This document shows, one piece after another, positions 18,726-27,278 of a stretch of 64,000 nt of DNA (positions are counted from its first letter, which is position 1; each line of letters begins with the position of its first letter). The position numbers were made by a program, and so were the translations under genes. The notes beneath the pieces were generated by a model. It saw nothing but the letters and a program-made list of their open reading frames with translations, did no database searches and was not told the DNA's origin. Origin of the DNA: Rhizobium sp. R634 (GTDB lineage: Bacteria > Pseudomonadota > Alphaproteobacteria > Rhizobiales > Rhizobiaceae); the NCBI RefSeq assembly GCF_002211305.1, contig NZ_LOKW01000001.1, positions 806,001-870,000 on the forward strand. The letters run 5' to 3'.

Positions 18726-18896
18726 CGGCTCGAAATCAAGATCTCTCTTTGGTTTCGAACAGCGCTATGGCGGCAACCTTAACGACAGGGAAACGCGCTG
18801 CCGCCTGGGAGCGGCAGGGGAAATTTTCCAACGCGAATCGGACAGCCAACGCTCATTGTGGATATGCCGCGCATGTGAAGCGCGGGCGCTCTCGCC

Positions 18897-19718
18897 TTAC
18901 GAGCGGCGCTTGAACGTGTGTTCGGCGGCCGGGAATTTTCGCGAGCGCACCTCTTCGGCATAGGCGGCGGCGGCATCCGCGACCCGCTTGCCGAGCTCGT
19001 CGTAGCGCTTGACGAAACGCGGCTTGAAATCGTTGAAGAGGCCGAGAATGTCGTCCGAGACCAGGATCTGGCCGTCGCAGGCGGAAGAGGCGCCGATGCC
19101 GATGGTGGGTATGTGAATGCCTGCGCTCACCTCGCGGGCGAGCGGCTCGACCGTGCCCTCGACGACGACGGCGAAGGCGCCCGAGCCGCCGATCGCGTGG
19201 GCGTCGCGGCGGATCTTCGAGGTCTCGTGTTCGGAATGGCCGACGGAGCGATAGCCGCCGGCGGTATGGACGAGCTGCGGCATCAGGCCGATATGGCCGA
19301 GCACCGGAATGCCCCGCTTGGTGAGGAAGGCGATGGTCTCGGCCATCTCTTCGCCGCCCTCCAGCTTGACGGCGTCGCAACCGGTTTCCTGCATGATGCG
19401 CACGGCGTTGCGGAAGGCGATCTCCTTGGATTCCTGGTAGCTGCCGAAGGGCATGTCGACGACGACGCAGGCGTTGGCGACGCCGCGCATGACCGCCTTG
19501 CCATGGGCGATCATCATGTCGAGCGTGACGCCGATCGTGGTCTCCATGCCATAGAGCACCATGCCGAGCGAATCCCCGACCAGCAGCAGGTCGCAATGCT
19601 CGTCGAGAAGGCGGGCCATCGGCGTCGTATAGGCTGTGAGGCAGACGATCGGCTTGCCGCCCTTCATGGCCGCGATGCCCACAGGCGTCAGGCGCTTCTG
19701 GGTTCCGGTGGCGCTCAT
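18897..19718 (-). CDS. panB: 3-methyl-2-oxobutanoate hydroxymethyltransferase
   Basis: A 273-residue TIM-barrel enzyme. It contains the metal and ketoisovalerate site [20 protein letters not shown], then [17 protein letters not shown] and [13 protein letters not shown] segments, with the active-site Glu near [12 protein letters not shown], all as in PanB. It transfers a hydroxymethyl group from methylene-tetrahydrofolate to ketoisovalerate, the first step of pantothenate synthesis. Its start overlaps the panC stop by 4 bases, giving a panC-panB operon. Length is normal for the family. Confidence 0.97.
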   Translation of the reverse strand: MSATGTQKRLTPVGIAAMKGGKPIVCLTAYTTPMARLLDEHCDLLLVGDSLGMVLYGMETTIGVTLDMMIAHGKAVMRGVANACVVVDMPFGSYQESKEIAFRNAVRIMQETGCDAVKLEGGEEMAETIAFLTKRGIPVLGHIGLMPQLVHTAGGYRSVGHSEHETSKIRRDAHAIGGSGAFAVVVEGTVEPLAREVSAGIHIPTIGIGASSACDGQILVSDDILGLFNDFKPRFVKRYDELGKRVADAAAAYAEEVRSRKFPAAEHTFKRRS

Positions 19719-20632
19719 TTCGTCACTCCCTTTCCCGGCTGGCCGGTCATGCGATTGTCCCGGACGATCTTATTGTCTCCCGGCACGCGGCTGCGGATCA
19801 CTCTGTTGTCGAGTAGCCGCGTCGTGCCGATGCTGACGAAGAGCGCCGCGACGACGGGGTCTTCGATCGAAGCGACCGGCGCGAGCGTCGAGGCATCCCT
19901 GACGGCAACGACTTCAGCCTTCGCCAGGGGCTCGCGGCCGATGAAGGCGGTGAGCTTTTTCTCGAGTTCCCCGGCATCGGTGAGACCCTCGGCGACCAGG
20001 CGCTCGGCCTCGTCGAGCGTCTGAGGGACGATCACCGCCGCGCGCCGTTCGTCGGGGCTGAGATAGACATTGCGCGACGACAGGGCGAGGCCGTCGCTGT
20101 CGCGCACCGTCGGCACGGCGATCACCCGCACCGGCACGGCGAGATCCTCCACCATGCGCTTGATGATGACGACCTGCTGGTAATCCTTCTCGCCGAAATA
20201 GGCGGTCTGCGGCTGGACGATGTTGAAGAGCTTGGAAACGACGGTGGCGACACCGGCGAAATGGCCGGGCCGGACCGCGCCTTCGAGCTCGCGGCCGAGA
20301 TCGGGAACGTCGACCACCGTCTTCATCGGGCGCGGATACATGTCCTCGACGCCGGGTGCGAAGAGGAAATTGACGCCCGCCTGCTTGAGCATGGCGCCGT
20401 CGCGCTCGAGATCGCGCGGATATTTGGCGAGGTCTTCGGCCGGGCCGAACTGCAGCGGATTGACGAAGATCGAAACGACGACGATGTCGTTTTCGGCCCG
20501 AGCGCGCGTGACGAGCTGCATATGCCCGGCATGGAGATAGCCCATGGTCGGCACGAGCCCGACGGTGCGCCCCTGCCGCTTCAGCGCATCGAGCGTGTGG
20601 CGCAGCTCTTCAATGCTCGAGAAAACCCGCAT
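19715..20632 (-). CDS. panC: pantothenate synthetase
   Basis: A 305-residue cytidylyltransferase-fold ligase, slightly long at the C-terminus. It has the HIGH-like [11 protein letters not shown] near residue 30, [15 protein letters not shown], and the KMSKS-like segment SSRNVYLSP. It joins pantoate to beta-alanine with ATP. The start at 20632 was chosen because family members begin a few residues before the VPTMG strand ([11 protein letters not shown]). It is upstream of and overlaps panB. I know from published work on R. etli CFN42 that panCB is carried only on plasmid p42f and is needed for pantothenate prototrophy; this copy fits that arrangement. Confidence 0.96.
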   Translation of the reverse strand: MRVFSSIEELRHTLDALKRQGRTVGLVPTMGYLHAGHMQLVTRARAENDIVVVSIFVNPLQFGPAEDLAKYPRDLERDGAMLKQAGVNFLFAPGVEDMYPRPMKTVVDVPDLGRELEGAVRPGHFAGVATVVSKLFNIVQPQTAYFGEKDYQQVVIIKRMVEDLAVPVRVIAVPTVRDSDGLALSSRNVYLSPDERRAAVIVPQTLDEAERLVAEGLTDAGELEKKLTAFIGREPLAKAEVVAVRDASTLAPVASIEDPVVAALFVSIGTTRLLDNRVIRSRVPGDNKIVRDNRMTGQPGKGVTK

Positions 20633-20863
20633 ATATCCTCCCCGCGGCCGGTCATTCTTCTTGGGCGCGGATAAGAAGTGTAATCGATGCCGGAGGTCAA
20701 TGCACATTCCGCGATAAAAACGATTATATGGATGGCAGATCGCTTGGTGCGAACCTATATCCGCCCGGAAATGGAAGCTTGCCGCGGGCTGGCAATGTGC
20801 GAGCCGCGGCGCTATTGGCCAGTCCGTCAAGATACCATCACAGTCGGCCGTTATGGAGGATGC

Positions 20864-21334
20864 ATGGACAAACCCTGGAAGATTAGCCGCGGGCCGATTG
20901 CGGCGACGGAGCTCGACGTGGAGAAGGCCAACGCGATCAACGGCATGTTGATCCGGCCGGTCGGCGTGCTTCCGGCCAAGCCCGGCGATCCCGTCCTTCC
21001 CTTCGCCGTCGGCCTGTTCAACGAGCTTCGCCCGCTGTTGAAGCCCAAGGCCGGGGTGACGACGCTCCGGCGCGCGACCGCCGCCTATGTCCATTGCCGG
21101 CGCTATTATTTCGCCAGCGCCCAGCCGGATTCCATGCGCCACAACATCGATGGCGAGCCGGTCGAAGCCTTGTCCGTCGAAGACCGGCTGGTCGCGCAGA
21201 AGCGCTTCCTCAGCCTCAAGCAGAGCGCCAAGGCCGAGGCGCCCGAGCCGGCGCCGGTTCCCCCGCCGGTGCTCAGCAAGAACGAACAGATCCGCGCCGC
21301 CCTCCTGCGCGGCAGGAAGAGCCCCGTCAGCTAG
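20864..21334 (+). CDS. FinO/ProQ-family RNA chaperone
   Basis: A 156-residue protein with a ProQ/FinO domain at about residues 25-110: [18 protein letters not shown], then [20 protein letters not shown] and [15 protein letters not shown], the pattern of this fold including the Arg-Tyr pair that contacts RNA. A Pro/Ala-rich linker and a basic tail ([11 protein letters not shown]) follow. A GGAGG site precedes the ATG at 20864. The gene is convergent with repC and overlaps its end by 8 bases. FinO-family proteins bind sRNA terminators, and repABC replicons are controlled by an antisense RNA, so a link to plasmid copy control is plausible but unproven. Confidence 0.8.
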   Translation: MDKPWKISRGPIAATELDVEKANAINGMLIRPVGVLPAKPGDPVLPFAVGLFNELRPLLKPKAGVTTLRRATAAYVHCRRYYFASAQPDSMRHNIDGEPVEALSVEDRLVAQKRFLSLKQSAKAEAPEPAPVPPPVLSKNEQIRAALLRGRKSPVS

Positions 21335-22607
21335 CCTTGCCGAGAGGCGGATCCTGCGCCCGCAAGAGCGCCATCAGCATCGGCCCGAGCGCGAATTCGC
21401 CGCGTCCGGCGCGCCGCGTGAGATCCCTGAGATAGCCGCCGGCGGAGGTGATGCACCCTCCCCTTTGCAGGATGCAGGCCATGACGGTGGCGGCATTTTC
21501 CGGCCCCATCACTGCACAGGCGTCCTCATAGGCAGCCGCGCCGACGCGCAGCATCGTGCGCACGGTGGCCGCCGCCGTCATCAGATCCCGCCAGCTGCCG
21601 ATCGCCCCGCCCGGACCGTAATCGATGATATCGGGGCAGGCCTGCAACACCGTGCCGAGTGGGAAGGATTTCAGTTTCCCGGCATCCGTCCGAACAGCCC
21701 GCCATCCCTGCCCGCCATCCCCTCGCCTGCCCTGGTCATGGCTTTCCAGCCCTGCCTTTGGCTGATCGTCCCGCCTCTCCTCCTGCTCCGTTTCCAAGCC
21801 CGGTTCAGATTCAGATAGGGATTCTGGGTGAGAATTCTGTATGTGGCGCTCAAACTGAGATTCACTGGTGCTCGCCATTTGCATTTTCTCATGCGATTCC
21901 AATGTGTTGATGATGGCGAGGCGCAGTGTCTCCAGCTCTTCGAGGAGCGGCGGGAGATTTTCGAGCGTTGCCGCCTTCGGAATGCGCTCCAGCAGCGCGT
22001 GAAACAGGCAGGAAACCCGCTCCCACTCGCCGGGAACGGCTTCTTCGACGGCTGCGGCGATGAGCTTGGTGATGTCGCGCCGGCAGATCGTCAGCCGTTC
22101 CTTCGTTGCCCGCAGCATCTGCCGGTCGGCGGCGATCCCGGCCGCCATCGCTTCGATCTCGGTGGCGCGCGCGAGCAGCGGGGCGAGGATGAAGCCGTAG
22201 GCCTCGTCGATGCCGCCTGCCCTGCCGCGGCGGACGTAACGCTTGCCGTTCGGGCTGTCCTTGCGGGAGATGAGGCCGGCTTCGACGAGCACGGCGAGAT
22301 GCCGGCGTAGCGTGGCGGCGGCCATGCCGCGTGCCCGGAGCGAAAGCTGCGTATTGGAGGGAAAGACCACCAGCCCCTTTTCGCTGGAGAGCTCGTCCTC
22401 GGGATAGAAGCTCAGCAGCGCATCAAGCACGGTGAGCGCCCGGTCGGTCACGCCGAGCCCTGCCCGCGCCTCGCAAACCGATCGGAACAATTTCCATTTG
22501 TTGCGCGTCGTTCCGGCCGCCATCGCTTCGCCGCGCCGCTGTTTCAGCAGCAGGGCAAGCGACATCGGCCGCCGCCCGAAGGGCGTCGTCACAGATTCAC
22601 TCTCCAT
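21327..22607 (-). CDS. repC: replication initiator RepC
   Basis: A 426-residue RepC, the initiator essential for repABC replicons. The opening [15 protein letters not shown] is the family signature, followed by the two winged-helix DNA-binding segments (about 60-180, including [24 protein letters not shown] residues). A variable, more AT-rich coding linker around residues 230-270 separates it from the C-terminal domain ([20 protein letters not shown]). The ATG at 22607 follows an AGAGGTGAAGG site; a GTG nine bases upstream is an alternative. It is downstream of repA and repB on the same strand, and its expression should be limited by the antisense RNA at about 22757. Confidence 0.97.
   Translation of the reverse strand: MESESVTTPFGRRPMSLALLLKQRRGEAMAAGTTRNKWKLFRSVCEARAGLGVTDRALTVLDALLSFYPEDELSSEKGLVVFPSNTQLSLRARGMAAATLRRHLAVLVEAGLISRKDSPNGKRYVRRGRAGGIDEAYGFILAPLLARATEIEAMAAGIAADRQMLRATKERLTICRRDITKLIAAAVEEAVPGEWERVSCLFHALLERIPKAATLENLPPLLEELETLRLAIINTLESHEKMQMASTSESQFERHIQNSHPESLSESEPGLETEQEERRDDQPKAGLESHDQGRRGDGGQGWRAVRTDAGKLKSFPLGTVLQACPDIIDYGPGGAIGSWRDLMTAAATVRTMLRVGAAAYEDACAVMGPENAATVMACILQRGGCITSAGGYLRDLTRRAGRGEFALGPMLMALLRAQDPPLGKAS
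21800..21915. other. probable replication origin region within repC
   Basis: A clearly AT-richer stretch inside the repC coding region (around GATTCTGGGTGAGAATTCTG and CATTTTCTCATGCGATT). In studied repABC plasmids the origin is inside the repC coding sequence in an AT-rich central part, so this is the best candidate. No iterons are visible, which is also normal for these replicons. Confidence 0.45.
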
Positions 22608-22721
22608 TTCCTTCACCTCTATTCAGGCAAAAGAAATCCGCTCACCGAAACGATGCGAAGGTTGAGGGCACTGCAGCGTCATTGCCGCATCTGAAAAGAC
22701 GCGGGGGCCGCTTCAGGACTC

Positions 22722-22750
22722 TTGACGGGGATTCGTGAAAATGCGATTCT
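22722..22750 (+). promoter_or_regulatory. promoter of the repABC antisense RNA
   Basis: TTGACG at 22722-22727 and GATTCT at 22745-22750 with a 17-base spacer form a sigma-70-like promoter on the strand opposite to repABC, in the repB-repC space where the counter-transcribed RNA gene is expected. Confidence 0.65.
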
Positions 22751-22756
22751 CTGTCT

Positions 22757-22813
22757 TGCTTAAGGATGTGAGAAGGGCTTCCACGACTCGTTCGTTTGGG
22801 GGCCTTTTTCTTT
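22757..22813 (+). ncRNA. counter-transcribed antisense RNA (ctRNA/incompatibility RNA)
   Basis: Between repB and repC, and transcribed against them, lies a short unit: promoter at 22722-22750, predicted start near 22757, and a terminator hairpin at 22773-22807 (AAGGGCTTCC / GGGGGCCTTT, 10 bp including G-U pairs) followed by TTCTTTT. The predicted length is about 57 bases, matching the roughly 59-base ctRNA described for R. etli p42d. In that system the RNA pairs with the repC leader, represses RepC and is the main incompatibility determinant. The exact ends here are inferred. Confidence 0.75.
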
Positions 22814-22820
22814 TGCGGTT

Positions 22821-23795
22821 TCAGTCTCCTTGTTTGCCCTCCTCGGCGAGGAATTGCTCATAGAGCGCATCCAGCCTGCCGGAGAGAAATTCACCGAAGC
22901 GGCCGGCATTTTTCGCCTTCAGCGAGAGCGAGAACGCCTTGCCGTCATTTTTCATTTCCGCCTGCACCGCCTTATCAAGCGGCTGCCATGTCACCTTCCT
23001 GGCGGCGGTGGTCTTCTTCACCGGCCGCGCGCTTTTGTTCAGCGCCGCATAAAGCGCTTCGAAACGTTTGTCGGAAGGTAACTGATGAAAGTTGTCGCCT
23101 TCGAGGACCTTGGCGACGCTTGCGGCATTGGCCGTTTTGCCGGCGAGCAGCGACAGTTCCACCCAGCGCTCGCGGCCGACGCCGGGGGCCGGGCCGATCG
23201 CCTGGACGACCTCTTGCGGCAGCCGCTCCATGACGGACATCATCTTCGAAACCGAAGCCGCATTGGCGGCGAGCGCCGTCGAGATCACTTCCCGGTCGTA
23301 GCCAAGCTCTTCCAGCCGCCGGGCAAAGAGTGCCCGCTCGATGAAGGTAAGGTCTGCGCGGGCCGAATTTTCCTGCCCCTGGGCGATGACATGGGTGCGG
23401 TCGTCGATCGCCTTGACGACGGCGCGGACATTGCGGCCGAGCTCGCGGGCGGCGCGGAGGCGCCGGTGGCCGAAGACCACCTGATAACGTCCGTCGATCG
23501 TCCCATGGGGACGCACCAGGATGGGCGTGTCCTGTCCGCGTGCGCGGATCGCCTCGACCAGTGCGCGGAACGCCTCGTCATCCTCGGACAGCCGGTCCTT
23601 GACGAAGGAGACCTCGACGGTGTCAGGGTCGAGATCGACCACCGCCTCGCCCTCGAGGAATTTTTCCGCCTGCTTGGCCAGCTCATCCAGCGAGCGGACG
23701 AGCGAGCGGCCTGCCCCACGCATCGGATAGTTCGGCGCGCCGGCGCCCTCGTCAGGCATTTCGGCCAGCCCCTCAAGGAGATTCTTTCGTGCCAT
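22821..23795 (-). CDS. repB: partitioning protein RepB (ParB family)
   Basis: A 324-residue ParB-type protein. The N-terminal arm with MARKNLLEGL and the basic region before position 60 contacts RepA. The ParB nuclease-like CTP-binding fold follows with RPHGTIDGRYQVVFGHRRLRAA (the GHRR motif), ERALFARRLEELGYDREVIS, then a helix-turn-helix around AANAASVSKMMSVMERLP that binds parS. The C-terminal segment ending LYEQFLAEEGKQGD mediates dimerisation. It segregates the plasmid together with RepA. Confidence 0.96.
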   Translation of the reverse strand: MARKNLLEGLAEMPDEGAGAPNYPMRGAGRSLVRSLDELAKQAEKFLEGEAVVDLDPDTVEVSFVKDRLSEDDEAFRALVEAIRARGQDTPILVRPHGTIDGRYQVVFGHRRLRAARELGRNVRAVVKAIDDRTHVIAQGQENSARADLTFIERALFARRLEELGYDREVISTALAANAASVSKMMSVMERLPQEVVQAIGPAPGVGRERWVELSLLAGKTANAASVAKVLEGDNFHQLPSDKRFEALYAALNKSARPVKKTTAARKVTWQPLDKAVQAEMKNDGKAFSLSLKAKNAGRFGEFLSGRLDALYEQFLAEEGKQGD

Positions 23796-23842
23796 GACTT
23801 TCTCCGATTGCGGTCAAACAATTGATTCGGTTGAAGGAAACC

Positions 23843-23868
23843 GTGAATTTGTCAGCCGACAAATTCAC
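23843..23868. promoter_or_regulatory. candidate parS centromere site between repA and repB
   Basis: GTGAATTTGTC-AGCC-GACAAATTCAC is a perfect 11-bp inverted repeat at the repA stop codon. Its central 16 bases (23848-23863, TTTGTCAGCCGACAAA) match the repABC parS consensus GTTNNCNGCNGNNAAC at every fixed position except the outermost G and C. Placement in the repA-repB space is known for other repABC plasmids. Confidence 0.55.
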
Positions 23869-25073
23869 CGTCCCCATGCCTGGTGAATGAGGCCGGCGAT
23901 CTCGGCATTGACGGCGTCCATCGCCTCGATCGCCCGATCATAGGTTCCCCGGTTCATCGAGGAACGCTCGACCTCGTAAAGCGTCTGCTTGGTGATGCCG
24001 GCATCCGAGATCGCCGTCGATTTGACCATCTGGTTCTTCAGCATGAATTCGTGGAACATGGTCGACATGAAGCCGACCATCTGCGCCTGCGGCACGTCGG
24101 TCGGCTCATAGCGGGTGATGAGATAGCGGTACCAGGAGAGGTTCACCTCGGCGCCGGCCGCGCGGATCGGCTTCAGGATGCCGCCGAGCATCAGCAGGAA
24201 CTGGCCCATCGACATGACGTCGAGCATCTGCGGATGGATGGTGATCAAGACGCTGGTCGCCGCCGTCAGCGCCGTCAGCGTGAGATAGCCGAGCTGCGGC
24301 GGACAATCGATGACGACGACGTCGTAGCGGTCGTCGACCTCGGCGAGCGCGCGCGAGATGCGGGTGAAGAAGGTCTTGCCGTCATTGCTCGATTTATCGG
24401 CCATGGCGAGCGGCGTATCGTATTCGTATTCCTGCAGGTCGAGATTGGCCGGCACGATATCGAGGCCAGGAAAATTGGTCTGGTGGATGATTTCCGAGAG
24501 CTTCTTCTTCTCGCCGTCGTAGCGGATCGCCTCGTAGAGCGAGGAGGCCTGGTCGAATTCCGGCTGGAAGCCGTGCAGGGAGGAGAGCGAGGCCTGCGGA
24601 TCGAGATCGACGGCGAGCACGCGGTGGCCGGTCAGCGCCAGATGCTGGGCAAGATGGGCAGCCGTTGTCGTCTTGCCCGAGCCGCCCTTGAAGTTGACGA
24701 CGGCGATGACCTGCAGCTTCTCGTTTCCGCGGCGATGGGGCACATACATGCGGCTCTCGGAGCGGCCATGCGCATCGAGATAGCGCCTCAGCTCCAGCAT
24801 CTGCTCGGCACTGTAAGAGCGCCGCCCGGAAGGCGAGGTCCTGGGGCAGGGGCCTTTGCCTTCGAGATGCAGCTTCTTCAGCGTGCTCTGCGACGCGCCG
24901 ACATAATTGGCGACCTCCGCCAGCGAGAAGCTGCGCAGCGTTTTCTTCGCATTGGGCGGAAAACGCTGCACGCTGAGCAGATGCAGCTTCTTCGATATCA
25001 CGTCGCCATGTTCGAGAATCTGATCCTCGAAATGCAGTGGTGCTGCCTTCAAGGCATTCAAATTAGCGTTCAT
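23865..25073 (-). CDS. repA: partitioning ATPase RepA (ParA family)
   Basis: A 402-residue ParA-type ATPase. An N-terminal winged-helix region (about 45-105, SLAEVANYVGASQSTLKKLH and the GRRSYSAEQMLELRRYL box) lets it bind its operator and repress the operon. The ATPase core starts at VVNFKGGSGKTTTAAHLAQHLA (deviant Walker A), with DLDPQASLS and the switch segment VVIDCPPQLGYLT. The ATG at 25073 is preferred to a TTG 9 bases upstream. It is the first gene of repABC; with RepB it positions plasmid copies and also autorepresses the operon. Confidence 0.97.
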   Translation of the reverse strand: MNANLNALKAAPLHFEDQILEHGDVISKKLHLLSVQRFPPNAKKTLRSFSLAEVANYVGASQSTLKKLHLEGKGPCPRTSPSGRRSYSAEQMLELRRYLDAHGRSESRMYVPHRRGNEKLQVIAVVNFKGGSGKTTTAAHLAQHLALTGHRVLAVDLDPQASLSSLHGFQPEFDQASSLYEAIRYDGEKKKLSEIIHQTNFPGLDIVPANLDLQEYEYDTPLAMADKSSNDGKTFFTRISRALAEVDDRYDVVVIDCPPQLGYLTLTALTAATSVLITIHPQMLDVMSMGQFLLMLGGILKPIRAAGAEVNLSWYRYLITRYEPTDVPQAQMVGFMSTMFHEFMLKNQMVKSTAISDAGITKQTLYEVERSSMNRGTYDRAIEAMDAVNAEIAGLIHQAWGR

Positions 25074-25088
25074 CGGCGGCAATCTCTT

Positions 25089-25185
25089 GGATAACGATTT
25101 TCGGGATCAAAAGCCCCTCTAACCGTTATTATCCGCGATTCTCCGATACCGGCCAAGAATTTTAAGGTTAACGCATATTAACCTT
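25089..25185. promoter_or_regulatory. repABC promoter/operator region
   Basis: Just upstream of repA there are two inverted repeats. ATAACG (25091-25096) pairs with CGTTAT (25124-25129). AAGGTTAA-CGCATA-TTAACCTT (25164-25185) is a perfect 8-bp palindrome whose inner GTT...AAC ends resemble parS. One is probably the RepA/RepAB operator over the operon promoter. Confidence 0.45.
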
Positions 25186-25248
25186 TTGGCCGCGCGTTCA
25201 AGCACTTGGTCGGTGCTGCATGATGGCTGGAAGGCCGGGGAGTTTGGG

Positions 25249-25275
25249 CCGGGGGCGCTGATAAAGCGCCCCCGG
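25249..25275 (-). terminator. strong hairpin after the sugar ABC ATPase gene
   Basis: A perfect 11-bp GC stem (CCGGGGGCGCT, loop GATAA, AGCGCCCCCGG) lies 38 bases beyond the stop of the ABC ATPase gene and separates that operon from the repABC promoter. There is no T-run, so the terminator role rests on position and stem strength. Confidence 0.55.
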
Positions 25276-25312
25276 CGGCGCCCGGCCGAAGGGGAGGGGG
25301 CATTCGGCGGGC

Positions 25313-26374
25313 TTAACTCAACGGCGCTTCGCCTGTGGTAATGCGCTGCTCGTCCGCGCCGAAGAGGTGCACGGCATCGTGGATCGGCGCGATCTTCAAG
25401 ACATCGCCGGGGGCGGCCCTGATCCGCTCGCGGAAGACGCAGGTGAGTGTCTGCCCTCCCAGCCGGACGAGGACCAGCGTTTCCGAGCCGGTCGGCTCCA
25501 CGACGATGGTCGTCACCTCGATGCCGTCGGGGTCGAGGCTGATATGCTCGGGACGGATGCCGTAGATGACCGCGTCGCGCGGGCGGCGCTCGCTCGGCAG
25601 CAGCAGGCCATCCTCAGTGCGGAAGCCGCCCTCCGTCATGCTGCCCTTGATGAAATTCATCGCCGGCGAGCCGATGAAGCCGGCCACGAAGAGGTTGCTC
25701 GGCCGGTCGTAAAGCTCGAGCGGCGAGCCGGACTGTTCGATCAGCCCGTCCTTCATCACGACGATCTTGTCGGCCATTGTCATGGCCTCGATCTGGTCGT
25801 GGGTGACGTAGATGGTGGTCGTCTGCAAGCGCTGATGCAGCTCCTTGATCTCCGAGCGCATCTGCACGCGCAGCTTGGCGTCAAGGTTCGACAAGGGTTC
25901 GTCGAACAGGAAGACGGCGGGATCGCGCACGATCGCGCGGCCCATGGCGACGCGCTGCCGCTGGCCGCCTGAAAGCTGCTTCGGATAGCGCTCCAGGAGA
26001 TTTTCGAGACCGAGGATCTTGGCGGCATTGCCGACCCGGTGGTCGATCTCCGACCTCGGCATGCGCTTCAGCCGCAGCGAGAAGCCCATGTTCTTGGCGA
26101 CCGTCATATGCGGATAGAGCGCGTAGTTCTGGAACACCATGGCGATGTCGCGATCCTTCGGCGCCAACTCGTTGACGATGTGCTTGCCGATCTGGATCTT
26201 GCCCGAGGTGATGTCTTCGAGGCCAGCGATCATCCGGAGCAGCGTCGATTTCCCGCAGCCGGAGGGGCCGACCAGCACGACGAATTCGCCGTCGCCGATA
26301 TCGACCGACACGCCTTTGATGGCTTTGAAGGCGCCGTAATCCTTGCGTGCATTGTTGACCGAAACATGGGCCAT
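25313..26374 (-). CDS. carbohydrate ABC importer ATPase (UgpC/MalK type)
   Basis: A 353-residue CUT1-family ATPase. Walker A GPSGCGKST is at residues 36-44, Q-loop in VFQNYALYPHM, signature LSGGQRQRVAMGRA near 134, Walker B VFLFDEPLSNLDAKLR and the switch His in YVTHDQ. The C-terminal TOBE/OB regulatory domain follows (YGIRPEHISLDPDG). It energises import by the permease pair at 28558-30326 and the binding protein at 30586, all on the same strand. The epimerase and ROK genes between suggest one sugar-use operon. The ABC proteins themselves do not reveal the sugar. Confidence 0.92.
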   Translation of the reverse strand: MAHVSVNNARKDYGAFKAIKGVSVDIGDGEFVVLVGPSGCGKSTLLRMIAGLEDITSGKIQIGKHIVNELAPKDRDIAMVFQNYALYPHMTVAKNMGFSLRLKRMPRSEIDHRVGNAAKILGLENLLERYPKQLSGGQRQRVAMGRAIVRDPAVFLFDEPLSNLDAKLRVQMRSEIKELHQRLQTTTIYVTHDQIEAMTMADKIVVMKDGLIEQSGSPLELYDRPSNLFVAGFIGSPAMNFIKGSMTEGGFRTEDGLLLPSERRPRDAVIYGIRPEHISLDPDGIEVTTIVVEPTGSETLVLVRLGGQTLTCVFRERIRAAPGDVLKIAPIHDAVHLFGADEQRITTGEAPLS

Positions 26375-26396
26375 GAAACTCCTCCAGAATTCGCCG

Positions 26397-27254
26397 TCAA
26401 AGTCCGTTCAAGACGCTTTTGAGATAATCGAGGCCGAGGCGTTCGCCCTCCTTGCGCGCATGGAGATCCTTGCCCGGCCAGCCATAGGCGGCATCCTCGT
26501 GCTCGATCGACAGCGTGCCGTCGAAGCCGTAGCCGCGGGCCTGGCGGAGGAACCGCGGCCAGTCGAGAAGGCCGAGCCCCGGCAGCTTGTATTGCCACCA
26601 GCCCTTGCCGTGATAGCCGATCGCCTGCAGCGCCTGGCGATCGATCGCGGTATCCTTGGCATGCAGAATGGCAATGCGATCCTTCACCGCCTCCATCGCG
26701 TGATAGGGATCGACGCCGATGCGGATGAGGTGCGAGGGATCGAATTCGAGCCCGAAGCGGCGATCCGGGATTCTGGCGAAAAGCGCCTGCCATCCCTTCG
26801 GCGTCGTGCCGATGAAATTGTCTTTCGGTCCCGGCCAGTTTTCGATCGCAAACGTGAGGCCGGAGGATTGCGTCTCGGCGATCAGACCGTTCGCGAAGTC
26901 GGCGAAATCGTCATAATTGGCCTCGTCGCTGGCGCTGTCGTCCCGGCCCGGAAAGATCACGAAGATCGGTACGCCGGTCTCGCCGATCGCCTGGGCGAAC
27001 TCCGCCGTCCTTGCCCGGAGCTCCCGGCGCCTGTCGCGGTCGGCATCGAGCTGGTTGCCGAAATAGGTGAGAGAGGAGACGAAGAGGCCGCGGCTTCTCG
27101 CCAGCGCGACGGCGTCGGCCACCCGGTCGGGTGTCTTGATATGGCCGCCGACATCGATCTCGATCGCATCGAAACCGGCCGATGCGGCGAAATCCGCCAC
27201 TTCCTCCAGCGGGCGGTCATTGAATGTCGAGGTATAGAAGCCGATCTTCACCAT
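26397..27254 (-). CDS. sugar phosphate isomerase/epimerase family TIM barrel
   Basis: A 285-residue xylose-isomerase-like TIM barrel. Visible metal-site features are the Glu/Asp in FDAIEIDVGGH, the Glu in FAIENWPG, FGLEFDPSHLIRIG (Asp and His) and the final SIEHEDAAYGW. This group includes IolE, hydroxypyruvate isomerase and keto-sugar 3-epimerases; sequence alone does not choose among them. It lies 22 bases upstream of the ABC ATPase gene and after the ROK gene on the same strand, so it most likely converts the imported sugar or an oxidised derivative made by the Gfo/Idh/MocA dehydrogenase at 32238. Confidence 0.8.
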   Translation of the reverse strand: MVKIGFYTSTFNDRPLEEVADFAASAGFDAIEIDVGGHIKTPDRVADAVALARSRGLFVSSLTYFGNQLDADRDRRRELRARTAEFAQAIGETGVPIFVIFPGRDDSASDEANYDDFADFANGLIAETQSSGLTFAIENWPGPKDNFIGTTPKGWQALFARIPDRRFGLEFDPSHLIRIGVDPYHAMEAVKDRIAILHAKDTAIDRQALQAIGYHGKGWWQYKLPGLGLLDWPRFLRQARGYGFDGTLSIEHEDAAYGWPGKDLHARKEGERLGLDYLKSVLNGL

Positions 27255-27278
27255 ATCCTCCCGGGCCTTGCGGCCGTT

